Assembly: GCA_002455605.1 (NCBI GenBank)
Contig: DKLE01000153.1
Coordinates: forward strand, 1,924-19,761
From: Firmicutes bacterium UBA6648
GTDB lineage: Bacteria; Bacillota; Clostridia; Peptostreptococcales; Anaerovoracaceae
Direction of reading: 5' to 3'
Length of the DNA stretch: 17,838 nt
The notes under the pieces were generated by a model. It was given only the letters and a program-made list of their open reading frames with translations, had not been told where the DNA came from and did not search any database. How positions within the stretch are numbered: the stretch's first letter is position 1; every line of letters begins with the position of its first letter. Made by a program: the position numbers and the translations under genes. This document shows, piece by piece, positions 9,344 to 15,389 of this stretch.

Positions 9344-9538
9344 TTATTGCTTTGAATAAAATTCTATTTTCTGCTTAGCGTTATTTAAAATAGCATTACA
9401 TTTATTGTAATACTCAATGCCCTGTTCAAAGCTTTTCAACGCTTCTTCCAGAGAAACATTATCATTTTTTAAAGCTTCTGCAGAAAGCTCCAATTTTTCA
9501 AGAGCTTCCTCAAATGATAACTCTTTTTTGGCTGCCAT
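9344..9538 (-). CDS. xseB: Exodeoxyribonuclease VII small subunit
   Basis: XseB is the small subunit of exonuclease VII, which degrades single-stranded DNA from either end. Several copies bind the large subunit XseA. The 64-residue protein has the family pattern FEEALEKLELSAEALKNDNVSLEEALKSFEQG, a two-helix hairpin, then a short C-terminal helix. The ATG lies 2 bases after the xseA stop, with a GGGAGG ribosome site inside the end of xseA, so the two subunits are translated as a coupled pair. Confidence 0.96.
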   Translation of the reverse strand: MAAKKELSFEEALEKLELSAEALKNDNVSLEEALKSFEQGIEYYNKCNAILNNAKQKIEFYSKQ

Positions 9539-9540
9539 GA

Positions 9541-10752
9541 CTATTTATCCTCCCTTATTTCTTTTACTGAACCTTCAATCCTTCCGTCCTTCAGTACTGC
9601 TGTAAAAACATCATGGATTTTCAATGCATTCACGGAATTAAGAAACTCCCCTTCACTGTTCAGCAAAGCACTATATCCCCGCGCCATGATATTTTGTGGA
9701 TTTAAGGCCTCTAATTGTTCTTTTACGGAATCAATCTTATTCTTTTTATTATATATCAAATTGCTGATAAGAGTAAACATTTCTTTATATTGGTTATTAA
9801 TATCATTAATCTGCAAGCTGATTCTGTTTTCAAATTTTGACGCCATTGCTTCAATGTTGCAGCGTTGCAGCTGAAGCTCTTTCTTCCTGATGAAATTAGC
9901 ACCTTGATACTGCAAATTCATTTTTAACTGGCTTATGGAGCTTTTCAGGTCATTTACATCCGGAACTGCCATTTGCGCCGCTGCTGTGGGTGTTTCTGCC
10001 CTCCTGTCGGCCACAAAATCAGAAATAGTAAAATCTATTTCATGTCCCACTGCAGAAATGACCGGAATTCTTGAATCAAATATACTTCTGGCAACAATTT
10101 CTTCGTTGAATGCCCACAATTCTTCTATGGAGCCTCCCCCTCTCCCTACAATGATCGTATCGGTTTCCGGAAATAATTGATTAACCTGCCGGATAGCATC
10201 TGCTATATCCGGTGCAGCTCCCGGTCCTTGTACCAGAACCGGATAAACCAAAACATCAACTATATTGTTTCGATTTTTTATTATTTTTAAAATATCTCTG
10301 ACCGCAGCCCCTGATTCAGAAGTTATAACCGCAATCTTCTCAGGAAAAGAAGGAATAGGTTTCTTATATTTTTCATCAAATAACCCTTCTTTGGAAAGCC
10401 GCTCCTTCAATTTTTCAAAGGCAATGCTCAGATTTCCCAGTCCTGCAATTTGAATATCTCTTATATTTAAAGAGTAGGTGCCTCCCTTCTCATATAAATA
10501 TATATACCCTTCTGCGGTGATTTCCATACCATCTGCCATTTCAAAACGCAAAAATTTAAGATTTTCGGCAGCTAAAAAGCAGGATATTTTACTGTTCTCA
10601 TCCTTCAGAGTAAAATATACATGGCCTGTGCTGTGAAATTTCAGATTAGAGATTTCACCTACTACACAAACATTTCCCAGCAGCGGATCAGACTGCAGCA
10701 CTCGTTTTATATATGCATTTAACTGTGAAACTTTCACCGGCTTTATTGCCAT
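9541..10752 (-). CDS. xseA: Exodeoxyribonuclease VII large subunit
   Basis: This is the catalytic subunit of exonuclease VII, which processes single-stranded DNA during repair. The 403-residue protein has an N-terminal OB-fold (about 1-105, with VVGEISNLKFHSTGHVYFTLKD). The catalytic core carries SGAAVRD (from about 147), GRGGGSIEELWAFNEE (203-218), AVGHEIDFTISDFVADRRAETPTAAA (234-259), then a coiled-coil region and a RGYS-type C-terminal element. All family motifs are present. The ATG overlaps the end of the upstream M22-family gene by 10 bases and has GGGAGG 9 bases upstream. Confidence 0.97.
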   Translation of the reverse strand: MAIKPVKVSQLNAYIKRVLQSDPLLGNVCVVGEISNLKFHSTGHVYFTLKDENSKISCFLAAENLKFLRFEMADGMEITAEGYIYLYEKGGTYSLNIRDIQIAGLGNLSIAFEKLKERLSKEGLFDEKYKKPIPSFPEKIAVITSESGAAVRDILKIIKNRNNIVDVLVYPVLVQGPGAAPDIADAIRQVNQLFPETDTIIVGRGGGSIEELWAFNEEIVARSIFDSRIPVISAVGHEIDFTISDFVADRRAETPTAAAQMAVPDVNDLKSSISQLKMNLQYQGANFIRKKELQLQRCNIEAMASKFENRISLQINDINNQYKEMFTLISNLIYNKKNKIDSVKEQLEALNPQNIMARGYSALLNSEGEFLNSVNALKIHDVFTAVLKDGRIEGSVKEIREDK

Positions 10753-11711
10753 AAGCGCTTTCCTCCCAATAGGGCTATTCCCACCGCATTATCACCAGAC
10801 AACTCCTGTCTGCCAAACTCTATGTTAAGGTCTTTATTCTTTAATGCCTTCTTGATTTTCGTACTGATATATTGACTGCAGGAAACTCCTCCTGAAAATA
10901 TGATGTCTGTCATGTTCAATTGTTCTGCAGCGCATTGAGAAACGGAAACAATGGTTTCTGCAATTTTGTCAAACAGCTCTCTAATCAGCAAATTTTCATC
11001 CGCTTTACCTTCCTTGTATGCTGAACTTTGTAATAGGCGGCTGCATTGGGTTTCGATCCCTGAAAGATTAAAAAATAATCCATCTAATTTAATTTTGCTG
11101 AGTTCTTTTTGTCTTTTTTCATCACAATGACTCTCCTGTCGTGCACGGGAATCCATTTCTTCTCCCGCAGGAAAATTCATCTCCAAAAGAACACCCACTC
11201 GGTCAATAACTTGTCCGAAGGAAATATCTTTACTTCCTCCCACGATTTCTATATTTTCCTCTGTTACCTTGAGAAGCTCGCAGGTGCCTCCTGACAAATG
11301 CCAGGCTAAAAAGGATTTGATTTCATTTAAGCTGCTATAATGCTTAATGGCCTCTATATGCCCTTCTTGATGAGAAAATTGGAAACACGGCACATTTAAT
11401 GTATGGGCTATAGCTTTTCCGACACCGCAGCCTGCTTTAAAGCAAGGCATGTAAGAACCTTCTATAGGCCTGGGTTTATTGGAAACTGCCACTGCTTCAA
11501 TGTTTAATTTTTTGTCAGCAAGAATATCAAATAATTCCGGCAGGTTTTCAACATGCTGAAAAAGGGCTTCTGATTGTCTCAAACCCCTTTCACCCTTCTT
11601 TACTCGTAATAATATTCTTTTATCTATGATAATTGTTCCGGCAGCGTCCACAACAGCAATAGAGGTTCTGTAATTGCTTGTATCGATCCCTAATATATAG
11701 CCGCTATTCAT
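10743..11711 (-). CDS. TsaD/Kae1-like (peptidase M22 family) paralogue, function unknown
   Basis: This 322-residue ASKHA-fold protein is related to TsaD, the ATP- and metal-dependent enzyme that makes threonylcarbamoyl-adenosine in tRNA, but I think it is not the orthologue. Visible family elements are GIDTSNYRTSIAVVD (8-22, phosphate loop), CGVGKAIAHTL then SHQEGH with the metal-type H114-x-E-G-H118, HLSGGTCELLKV, FSGGVSCSQYI and SGDNAVGIALLG. The N-terminus opens with DTSNYRTS rather than the TsaD consensus ETSCDETA. Clostridia commonly carry such a gene between nusB and xseA, annotated 'O-sialoglycoprotein endopeptidase' or 'peptidase M22', labels with no functional support that I know of. 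The start is 1 base from the nusB stop and has only a weak ribosome site, so translation is probably coupled. It overlaps xseA by 10 bases. Confidence 0.85.
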   Translation of the reverse strand: MNSGYILGIDTSNYRTSIAVVDAAGTIIIDKRILLRVKKGERGLRQSEALFQHVENLPELFDILADKKLNIEAVAVSNKPRPIEGSYMPCFKAGCGVGKAIAHTLNVPCFQFSHQEGHIEAIKHYSSLNEIKSFLAWHLSGGTCELLKVTEENIEIVGGSKDISFGQVIDRVGVLLEMNFPAGEEMDSRARQESHCDEKRQKELSKIKLDGLFFNLSGIETQCSRLLQSSAYKEGKADENLLIRELFDKIAETIVSVSQCAAEQLNMTDIIFSGGVSCSQYISTKIKKALKNKDLNIEFGRQELSGDNAVGIALLGGKRLWQ

Positions 11712-11712
11712 C

Positions 11713-12123
11713 TCATTGAGCTTCCGCCGCTTTGCCGGCCACCTTGCCTAAAATACCATTGATAAATTTACTTGAATCTTCCGTTCCGAATTTCTTGGCA
11801 AGGATAATTGCTTCGTTAATAGCCACCGAAGCAGGGATATCTTCCATGTAAAGCATCTCCGCTGATGCAAGCCTGGAAATAGCCAGATCTACCTTGTTCA
11901 TTCTGCTGATTTTCCAATTTACGCTGGATTCATCTATCATTCTGTCGATTTCATCTTTGTTCTTTACAATCATATCAAACAACCGATCAAAATAGTTTCT
12001 CTGAACTTTCATATCTTTTTTATCCTGTAAAAATTTTTCTTTCATCTCAAAACTATATTCATCCTGTGCTTCCATCTGAAATAAAAGCTGCATCATTAAT
12101 TCTCTCGCTTCACTGCGATTCAT
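11713..12123 (-). CDS. nusB: Transcription antitermination factor NusB
   Basis: NusB binds boxA RNA with NusE (S10) to prevent premature termination, chiefly in rRNA operons. The 136-residue all-helical protein opens with the family signature SEAREL(M)MQLLFQMEAQDE. It continues with the NKDEIDRMIDESSVNWKISR segment and AILAKKFGTEDSSKFINGILGKVA at the C-terminus, all characteristic. Its ATG overlaps the preceding asp23-family stop as ATGA, with GGAGG 7 bases upstream, a standard coupled junction. Confidence 0.97.
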   Translation of the reverse strand: MNRSEARELMMQLLFQMEAQDEYSFEMKEKFLQDKKDMKVQRNYFDRLFDMIVKNKDEIDRMIDESSVNWKISRMNKVDLAISRLASAEMLYMEDIPASVAINEAIILAKKFGTEDSSKFINGILGKVAGKAAEAQ

Positions 12124-12500
12124 ACTTTATCCTCCTGCTTTTCCTTGTCTGGAAAGTGTACACCCTGAACATGTATGTTAATTGTTTTTATAGGAATATC
12201 AACCATTCTTTCAATTTCTTTTTTTACATTTTTTTGAATATTCCACGCAACTTCCGGTATTTTAACACCGTAATTAACAATCACATAAATATCTATAACA
12301 ACGGTATCGTCCTCTTTAGATAGTTTAATTCCTTTTTTCAGAGGTTCTTTTCCAAGTAAATTCCTAGAAATAGTATCAGTCAAGCCTCCGCTTAATCCAG
12401 CTACACCTTTTGTTGATAATGCTGCATTTACTACACAAATAGCTACAACGTCGTCGGATATTTTTACTGCTCCTAATTTTTCTTCTTGCTCAATACTCAT
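12120..12500 (-). CDS. Asp23/Gls24 family envelope stress response protein (YqhY-like)
   Basis: A small Asp23/DUF322 protein of 126 residues. The Bacillus relative YqhY sits beside accBC/nusB and has been linked to lipid synthesis and envelope stress; the role here is inferred from family. The domain runs from GAVKISDDVVAICVVNAAL through VIDIYVIVNYGVKIPEVAWNIQKNVKKEIE to INIHVQGVHF, which is typical. I chose the ATG at 12498-12500 because AGGTG lies 6 to 7 bases upstream. An in-frame GTG three codons earlier (12507-12509) overlaps that ribosome site and is unlikely. It is the first gene of the operon and has its own near-consensus promoter. Confidence 0.92.
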   Translation of the reverse strand: MSIEQEEKLGAVKISDDVVAICVVNAALSTKGVAGLSGGLTDTISRNLLGKEPLKKGIKLSKEDDTVVIDIYVIVNYGVKIPEVAWNIQKNVKKEIERMVDIPIKTINIHVQGVHFPDKEKQEDKV

Positions 12501-12531
12501 ACTCTTCACCTCAGTAAGTTTGTCTATGTTT

Positions 12532-12560
12532 ATTATAGCAGAAGTCTTTTTTTAAAACAA
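12532..12560 (-). promoter_or_regulatory. Sigma-A-type promoter of the asp23-nusB-...-tlyA operon
   Basis: On the minus strand a perfect TATAAT (12532-12537) is preceded by TGC, an extended -10. It is separated by 17 bases from TTGTTT (12555-12560). Transcription would begin near 12525, giving a leader of about 25 bases before the ATG. The -35 element overlaps the downstream edge of the spoIIIAH terminator hairpin. Confidence 0.8.
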
Positions 12561-12618
12561 GACCCCCAACTGTCTCGGCATAAGTAAAATACTATACTTT
12601 TGACATACTTGAGGGTCT
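12560..12618 (-). terminator. Terminator-like hairpin after spoIIIAH
   Basis: On the minus strand AGACCCTCAA (12609-12618) pairs with TTGGGGGTCT (12560-12569), ten consecutive pairs with one G-U. It is followed by TGTTTT. The 39-base loop is long but can fold internally (AAGTA with TACTT). It begins 9 bases after the spoIIIAH stop, where a terminator is expected. The T tract is imperfect, so strength is uncertain. Confidence 0.6.
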
Positions 12619-12627
12619 AAAGGAATA

Positions 12628-13275
12628 TTAAACTTTACTCTGAATTATGATTTGATTTGCAGGCCTGCCTGTTTCTCTTATAATTACATCACAAATTTTA
12701 GCTACATCTGCTTGATCCAGCTGTTCTTTATTAACAGTTACATTCACAGCATTATCTGTTAACAAGACTAAGCATTCCGGAAGTCCTTTTGCAGTAATTA
12801 AATTCTCAATAGTCTTTTCTTTTTCCATATATCCTATGATCTTCAGCTTTTGCTGGGTAGCATTTTCTTTTTCAACAGTATTTTTAGTATCCGCAGCAAC
12901 ATCTGTCAGCATGGATATTACCTGGTTTCTATCTGAATCAATAGTATTTCTCAATTCGCCAAAATAAGTGTCGGTATTGCTCAGTTCAGCAACATCATCG
13001 GATGTCACTACTTCTGAAGTTATGCCACTTCCGCTGGTACCGCTTATTCCCGCTCCGCTTACAGCCTGATTGCCAGATACCGCTTTAATATTTAAACTGT
13101 CAACTAAAACATCTCCATCATGCTCAAGCATTTCTCGTTTCTCATAATCAGTATACTCCGCTGAAGTTTTTAAAGTTTGCTCTTTATTCAGTGATTGATT
13201 TACCACTGCTAGACATAAAACTAAACCCAGTAAACCAAATAGAGCTAATTTTTTCTTTTTAGAAACCTTATTCAT
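12628..13275 (-). CDS. spoIIIAH: Stage III sporulation protein AH
   Basis: SpoIIIAH is the mother-cell half of the zipper with forespore SpoIIQ. Its YscJ-like extracellular domain forms part of the channel across the septal membranes during engulfment. The 215-residue protein matches the family's length. A basic N-terminus and one membrane helix (about 9-27) are followed by a Ser/Gly-rich linker (about 66-85) and a conserved C-terminal ring domain. That domain starts with YFGELRNTIDSDRNQVISML (104-123) and ends with CDVIIRETGRPANQIIIQ (195-212). The start overlaps the preceding stop as ATGA, with GGGGGA 8 bases upstream. Of the two usual ring-builders in this cluster (AG and AH), only this one keeps its domain here. 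Confidence 0.93.
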   Translation of the reverse strand: MNKVSKKKKLALFGLLGLVLCLAVVNQSLNKEQTLKTSAEYTDYEKREMLEHDGDVLVDSLNIKAVSGNQAVSGAGISGTSGSGITSEVVTSDDVAELSNTDTYFGELRNTIDSDRNQVISMLTDVAADTKNTVEKENATQQKLKIIGYMEKEKTIENLITAKGLPECLVLLTDNAVNVTVNKEQLDQADVAKICDVIIRETGRPANQIIIQSKV

Positions 13276-13484
13276 TGTACAGATCCCCCATTCTCCTCAT
13301 CCTCGGACAAAATAATCGGCATGCTTACTTCAACTCCGCCATTTTCATCTACAATCTGCCTTCTTCCGTCTTTGTTGTTTGTAACAACCTTATAAGTTAA
13401 AAACATTAAGCAGAGGATAACTATAACGGTGATAAGCCTATATATAATAATCTTAGCAGAACTGTTAATCTTTCTTTTCTTCAC
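13272..13484 (-). CDS. spoIIIAG: Short SpoIIIAG-like membrane protein lacking the ring domain
   Basis: By position between AF and AH this is spoIIIAG, but it encodes only about 70 residues, against roughly 200-230 in Bacillus. A basic N-terminus (KKRKINSS) leads into one membrane helix (about 12-34). A short acidic tail of some 35 residues ends in SEDEENGGSVQ. The ring-building domain that makes the 30-subunit SpoIIIAG ring is absent. The stop overlaps the AH start as ATGA, so there is no leftover DNA for a frameshifted domain. I chose the GTG at 13482-13484, because GGAGG lies 8 bases upstream. A GTG at 13499 would start inside that ribosome site. The assignment rests on synteny and topology; an unrelated small membrane protein is possible. 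Confidence 0.65.
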   Translation of the reverse strand: MKKRKINSSAKIIIYRLITVIVILCLMFLTYKVVTNNKDGRRQIVDENGGVEVSMPIILSEDEENGGSVQ

Positions 13485-13526
13485 ATGCAAATCCTCCACA
13501 GTAATATATATTTAATACTCTTGTTC

Positions 13527-13694
13527 TTATTCCAGAAAAATTAGCAGCGGCGATAAAATTGTGGCCATAATTATCAGTGAAAAGATGAATTTAATATAAT
13601 TCTGCATTTCACTGGAAGGCAGTAATGTCTCTATAAAAGATAATGCTACTACAATAACAAATATATTCCGAACCCACTCTTTTATAATATCCAT
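13527..13694 (-). CDS. spoIIIAF: Minimal SpoIIIAF, membrane domain only (55 residues)
   Basis: This gene falls below a 60-residue cut-off and is easily missed. I translated it by hand from the ATG at 13692-13694 to the TAA at 13527-13529. The protein begins MDIIKEWVRNIFVIVVALSF, then IETLLPSSEMQNYIKFIFSL, then a second helix ending ILSPLLIFLE. The pattern E-W, LLP-S-MQ-Y-K, second helix, ILSP matches the two-helix N-terminus of SpoIIIAF, and its place after AE agrees. Bacillus SpoIIIAF is about 200 residues, with an extra ring-building-like domain that is missing here. Only 42 bases separate its stop from the AG start, so the domain is absent rather than frameshifted. There is no ribosome site at normal distance. 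GGGGAGGAA lies beyond a hairpin that covers the AE stop. Confidence 0.85.
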   Translation of the reverse strand: MDIIKEWVRNIFVIVVALSFIETLLPSSEMQNYIKFIFSLIIMATILSPLLIFLE

Positions 13695-13703
13695 TCTTTA
13701 TTT

Positions 13704-13722
13704 GTCTGCTATTTCAGCAGAC
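13704..13722 (-). promoter_or_regulatory. Hairpin spanning the spoIIIAE stop, between ribosome site and spoIIIAF start
   Basis: On the minus strand GTCTGCT (13716-13722) pairs perfectly with AGCAGAC (13704-13710) around the loop GAAAT. GGGGAGGAA (13723-13731) abuts the 5' side, and the spoIIIAF ATG is 9 bases past the 3' side. If folded, the ribosome site would sit at ordinary distance from the AF start. The purines also encode Gly-Gly-Gly of SpoIIIAE, so coincidence is possible. Confidence 0.45.
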
Positions 13723-14803
13723 TTCCTCCCCCTATTCCAATAATTATGGTTAAAAAGACCAAAAACATCAGTGCTGCCAGAAACAAAACTACAGCCATCG
13801 TTATAACCGCATTGCCCATTTCATTCATGCAGCCGGAAACCTGTTTGTTTCCAATAGGCTCAATAATGATTGCCGTTATTTTATATATGACGGCAATTGC
13901 CATTAATTTTATCAGTGGTATAGCCAGTAACGATACAATAAGGATTACACCAAAAATACTGATGCCGTTTTTTATAACTCCTATACATGACAAAACCATA
14001 TCGATAGAGTCTGCCGCAAACCCTCCTACTATAGGAACAAAATTATTGACAGAATAACGGGCAGTATTGATAAGTACACCATCGGCAGATTCAGATACAA
14101 AGCCTTGTATTGCGGTAATTCCTGCAAAAAAAGTGACACATAGTCCAGTTGCAAAGGTGGCCACACTTCTTAGAAATACCGCCAGCTTGTTCACATAATC
14201 CCTGTCTGTAAGGCTGTTTACTAAAATAAAAATAGAAGAGATAAAAATTGCCGGCAATATAAAGTTCTGAAGGATCGTGTTGAACAGCGTAATGGATCCG
14301 ACGATAACAGGATTCAATATACTCCCTGTAGTGATACCCCCAATACTGATTAAGAGCGGTATTAGAATCGGCAGTAAAATTTGCATGGTCCTTGTCATTG
14401 TATTAAGCGTATCCGAACACATATTGAAAGTTTGAGAAAAATTGTTCAGACACAAGCCTATTACAAAACAACTGCACACAATAATCCCCAGCCTCGATAC
14501 CGCTTTATTCCCAAAAGAATTGGAAAGATTCGTCAAGAGGCCTATTACGATGCAGATAGTGACCAGTTGAACTCCAAGAATCAAACTGCTCTTTATTTCA
14601 TACAGAAATAAATCAATAAAGCTTTGAATGATAACCTGTGAATCAAATATTGGCTTGCCGTTTACTGCATTATTTATGATATCCTGAATACTTAAGTTCT
14701 GAACTAATCCACCACTTTGAAGAGATGTATCTTCCATAATAGCTTCCAGTTCACTGAGATTTAAATTAGCAAGCTGCTCTTGTATAATGCTTTTGTAATC
14801 CAT
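13709..14803 (-). CDS. spoIIIAE: Stage III sporulation protein AE, without signal peptide
   Basis: SpoIIIAE is the large polytopic membrane protein of the SpoIIIA-SpoIIQ feeding channel and lies in the mother-cell membrane. Here it has 364 residues. A soluble N-terminus (1-65) is followed by about seven hydrophobic segments (roughly 71-91, 103-120, 140-157, 163-195, 208-232, 282-310, 334-357). Family-typical stretches include VGSITLFNTILQNFILPAIF, YSVNNFVPIVGGFAADSID and a Gly-rich C-terminus. Bacillus SpoIIIAE carries an N-terminal signal sequence. Here an in-frame TAG lies three codons above the ATG, so none can be encoded. AGGTGAGG precedes the ATG by 9 bases. It is the first gene of this cluster; spoIIIAA-AD are not upstream, where iscU lies instead. 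Confidence 0.93.
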   Translation of the reverse strand: MDYKSIIQEQLANLNLSELEAIMEDTSLQSGGLVQNLSIQDIINNAVNGKPIFDSQVIIQSFIDLFLYEIKSSLILGVQLVTICIVIGLLTNLSNSFGNKAVSRLGIIVCSCFVIGLCLNNFSQTFNMCSDTLNTMTRTMQILLPILIPLLISIGGITTGSILNPVIVGSITLFNTILQNFILPAIFISSIFILVNSLTDRDYVNKLAVFLRSVATFATGLCVTFFAGITAIQGFVSESADGVLINTARYSVNNFVPIVGGFAADSIDMVLSCIGVIKNGISIFGVILIVSLLAIPLIKLMAIAVIYKITAIIIEPIGNKQVSGCMNEMGNAVITMAVVLFLAALMFLVFLTIIIGIGGGSLLK

Positions 14804-14822
14804 ATGTATCTACCTCACCTTT

Positions 14823-14845
14823 GTCCATATTTCATGTATATGGAC
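14823..14845. repeat. Perfect inverted repeat in the spoIIIAE leader
   Basis: GTCCATAT (14823-14830) and ATATGGAC (14838-14845) are perfect 8-base arms around a 7-base centre. TGGACA or its complement occurs three times nearby: 14822-14827, 14841-14846 and 14871-14876. The first two sit in sequences agreeing at nine of ten positions with the Bacillus SpoIIID consensus WWRRACARNY. The repeat overlaps the candidate -10, and the ribosome site is 2 bases further on. It may be an operator or an RNA hairpin. Confidence 0.5.
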
Positions 14846-14862
14846 ATTCTATTAATTTATGC
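14835..14862 (-). promoter_or_regulatory. Candidate sigma-E-type promoter for spoIIIAE-AF-AG-AH
   Basis: On the minus strand GCATAAA (14856-14862) and CATATACA (14835-14842) are 13 bases apart. They resemble the Bacillus sigma-E consensus (-35 like KMATATT, -10 like CATACAnT, spacing about 14). Fit is partial at the -10 and spacing is one base short. Transcription would start near 14828, about 25 bases before the ATG. A mother-cell promoter is expected here, because a terminator lies just upstream. Confidence 0.4.
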
Positions 14863-14877
14863 ACATTTTTTGGACAC

Positions 14878-14906
14878 AAAAAAACCGCCAGACACAAGTC
14901 TGACGG
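14878..14906 (-). terminator. Intrinsic terminator of nifS-iscU
   Basis: On the minus strand CCGTCAGAC (14898-14906) pairs with GTCTGGCGG (14885-14893) over nine pairs, one of them G-U. It has a four-base loop and is followed by seven T (14878-14884). It lies about 30 bases after the iscU stop and separates Fe-S genes from the spoIIIA cluster. Confidence 0.93.
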
Positions 14907-14936
14907 GAAATATTCTGTATTTTTTATTTTTAGTTT

Positions 14937-15383
14937 TTATTCGATCCCGCAGTGATCGTGTTCATCTTCTTCTGCATTGGGATCAAAGCCCTCAAGCCCC
15001 TTATAGGTCTTGCCATTCTTCTGAGCGTAATCATAAATGGCAGATTTAATCGCATGATCAGCCAGTACAGAGCAGTGAATCTTAACTGCCGGAAGACCTC
15101 CCAGTTCATCAATAATCTGCTTATTGGTTATCGCTAGAGCCTCGTCTATGGTCAATCCAATAATCATATCTGTCGCAACACTTGAAGACGCTATGGCAGA
15201 ACCGCACCCAAAAGTCTTAAATTTGGCATCCTTGATGACATCATTCTCAACCTTTATATCTATTTTCATCATATCGCCGCAAACAGGACTTCCATATGTA
15301 CCTGTTCCGTCCGGATTTTCAAGTTCTCCCACATTATGCGGATTCATAAAATGATCCATCACCTTATCGTTATACATTGCCAT
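14937..15383 (-). CDS. iscU: Iron-sulfur cluster assembly scaffold protein IscU/NifU N-terminal type
   Basis: IscU builds [2Fe-2S]/[4Fe-4S] clusters using sulfur from the neighbouring desulfurase and passes them to target proteins. The 148-residue protein carries the three scaffold cysteines: GSPVCGD (C35, next to D37), FGCGSA (C60) and KIHCSVLADHA (C104). The opening YNDKVMDHFMNPHNVGELENPDG is family-typical. A clostridial-type C-terminal tail, rich in Glu, Asp and His with one more cysteine (DEHDHCGIE), extends past the core. The ATG is 6 bases after the nifS stop, and GGGTGG within the end of nifS serves as ribosome site. It lacks NifU's later domains. An assembly terminator follows. Confidence 0.96.
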   Translation of the reverse strand: MAMYNDKVMDHFMNPHNVGELENPDGTGTYGSPVCGDMMKIDIKVENDVIKDAKFKTFGCGSAIASSSVATDMIIGLTIDEALAITNKQIIDELGGLPAVKIHCSVLADHAIKSAIYDYAQKNGKTYKGLEGFDPNAEEDEHDHCGIE

Positions 15384-15389
15384 AATATA

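Noticed and set aside
13482..13526. Frameshifted remnant of the missing SpoIIIAF or SpoIIIAG domains
   Set aside because: Gaps are 42 bases (AF-AG) and none (AG-AH overlap), far too short to hold a lost domain of about 100 residues, so disruption by a simple frameshift is excluded.
14885..14936. Riboswitch or T-box ahead of spoIIIAE
   Set aside because: The only strong structure is the iscU terminator with a simple 9-pair stem. There is no conserved core sequence or alternative antiterminator that I can see.
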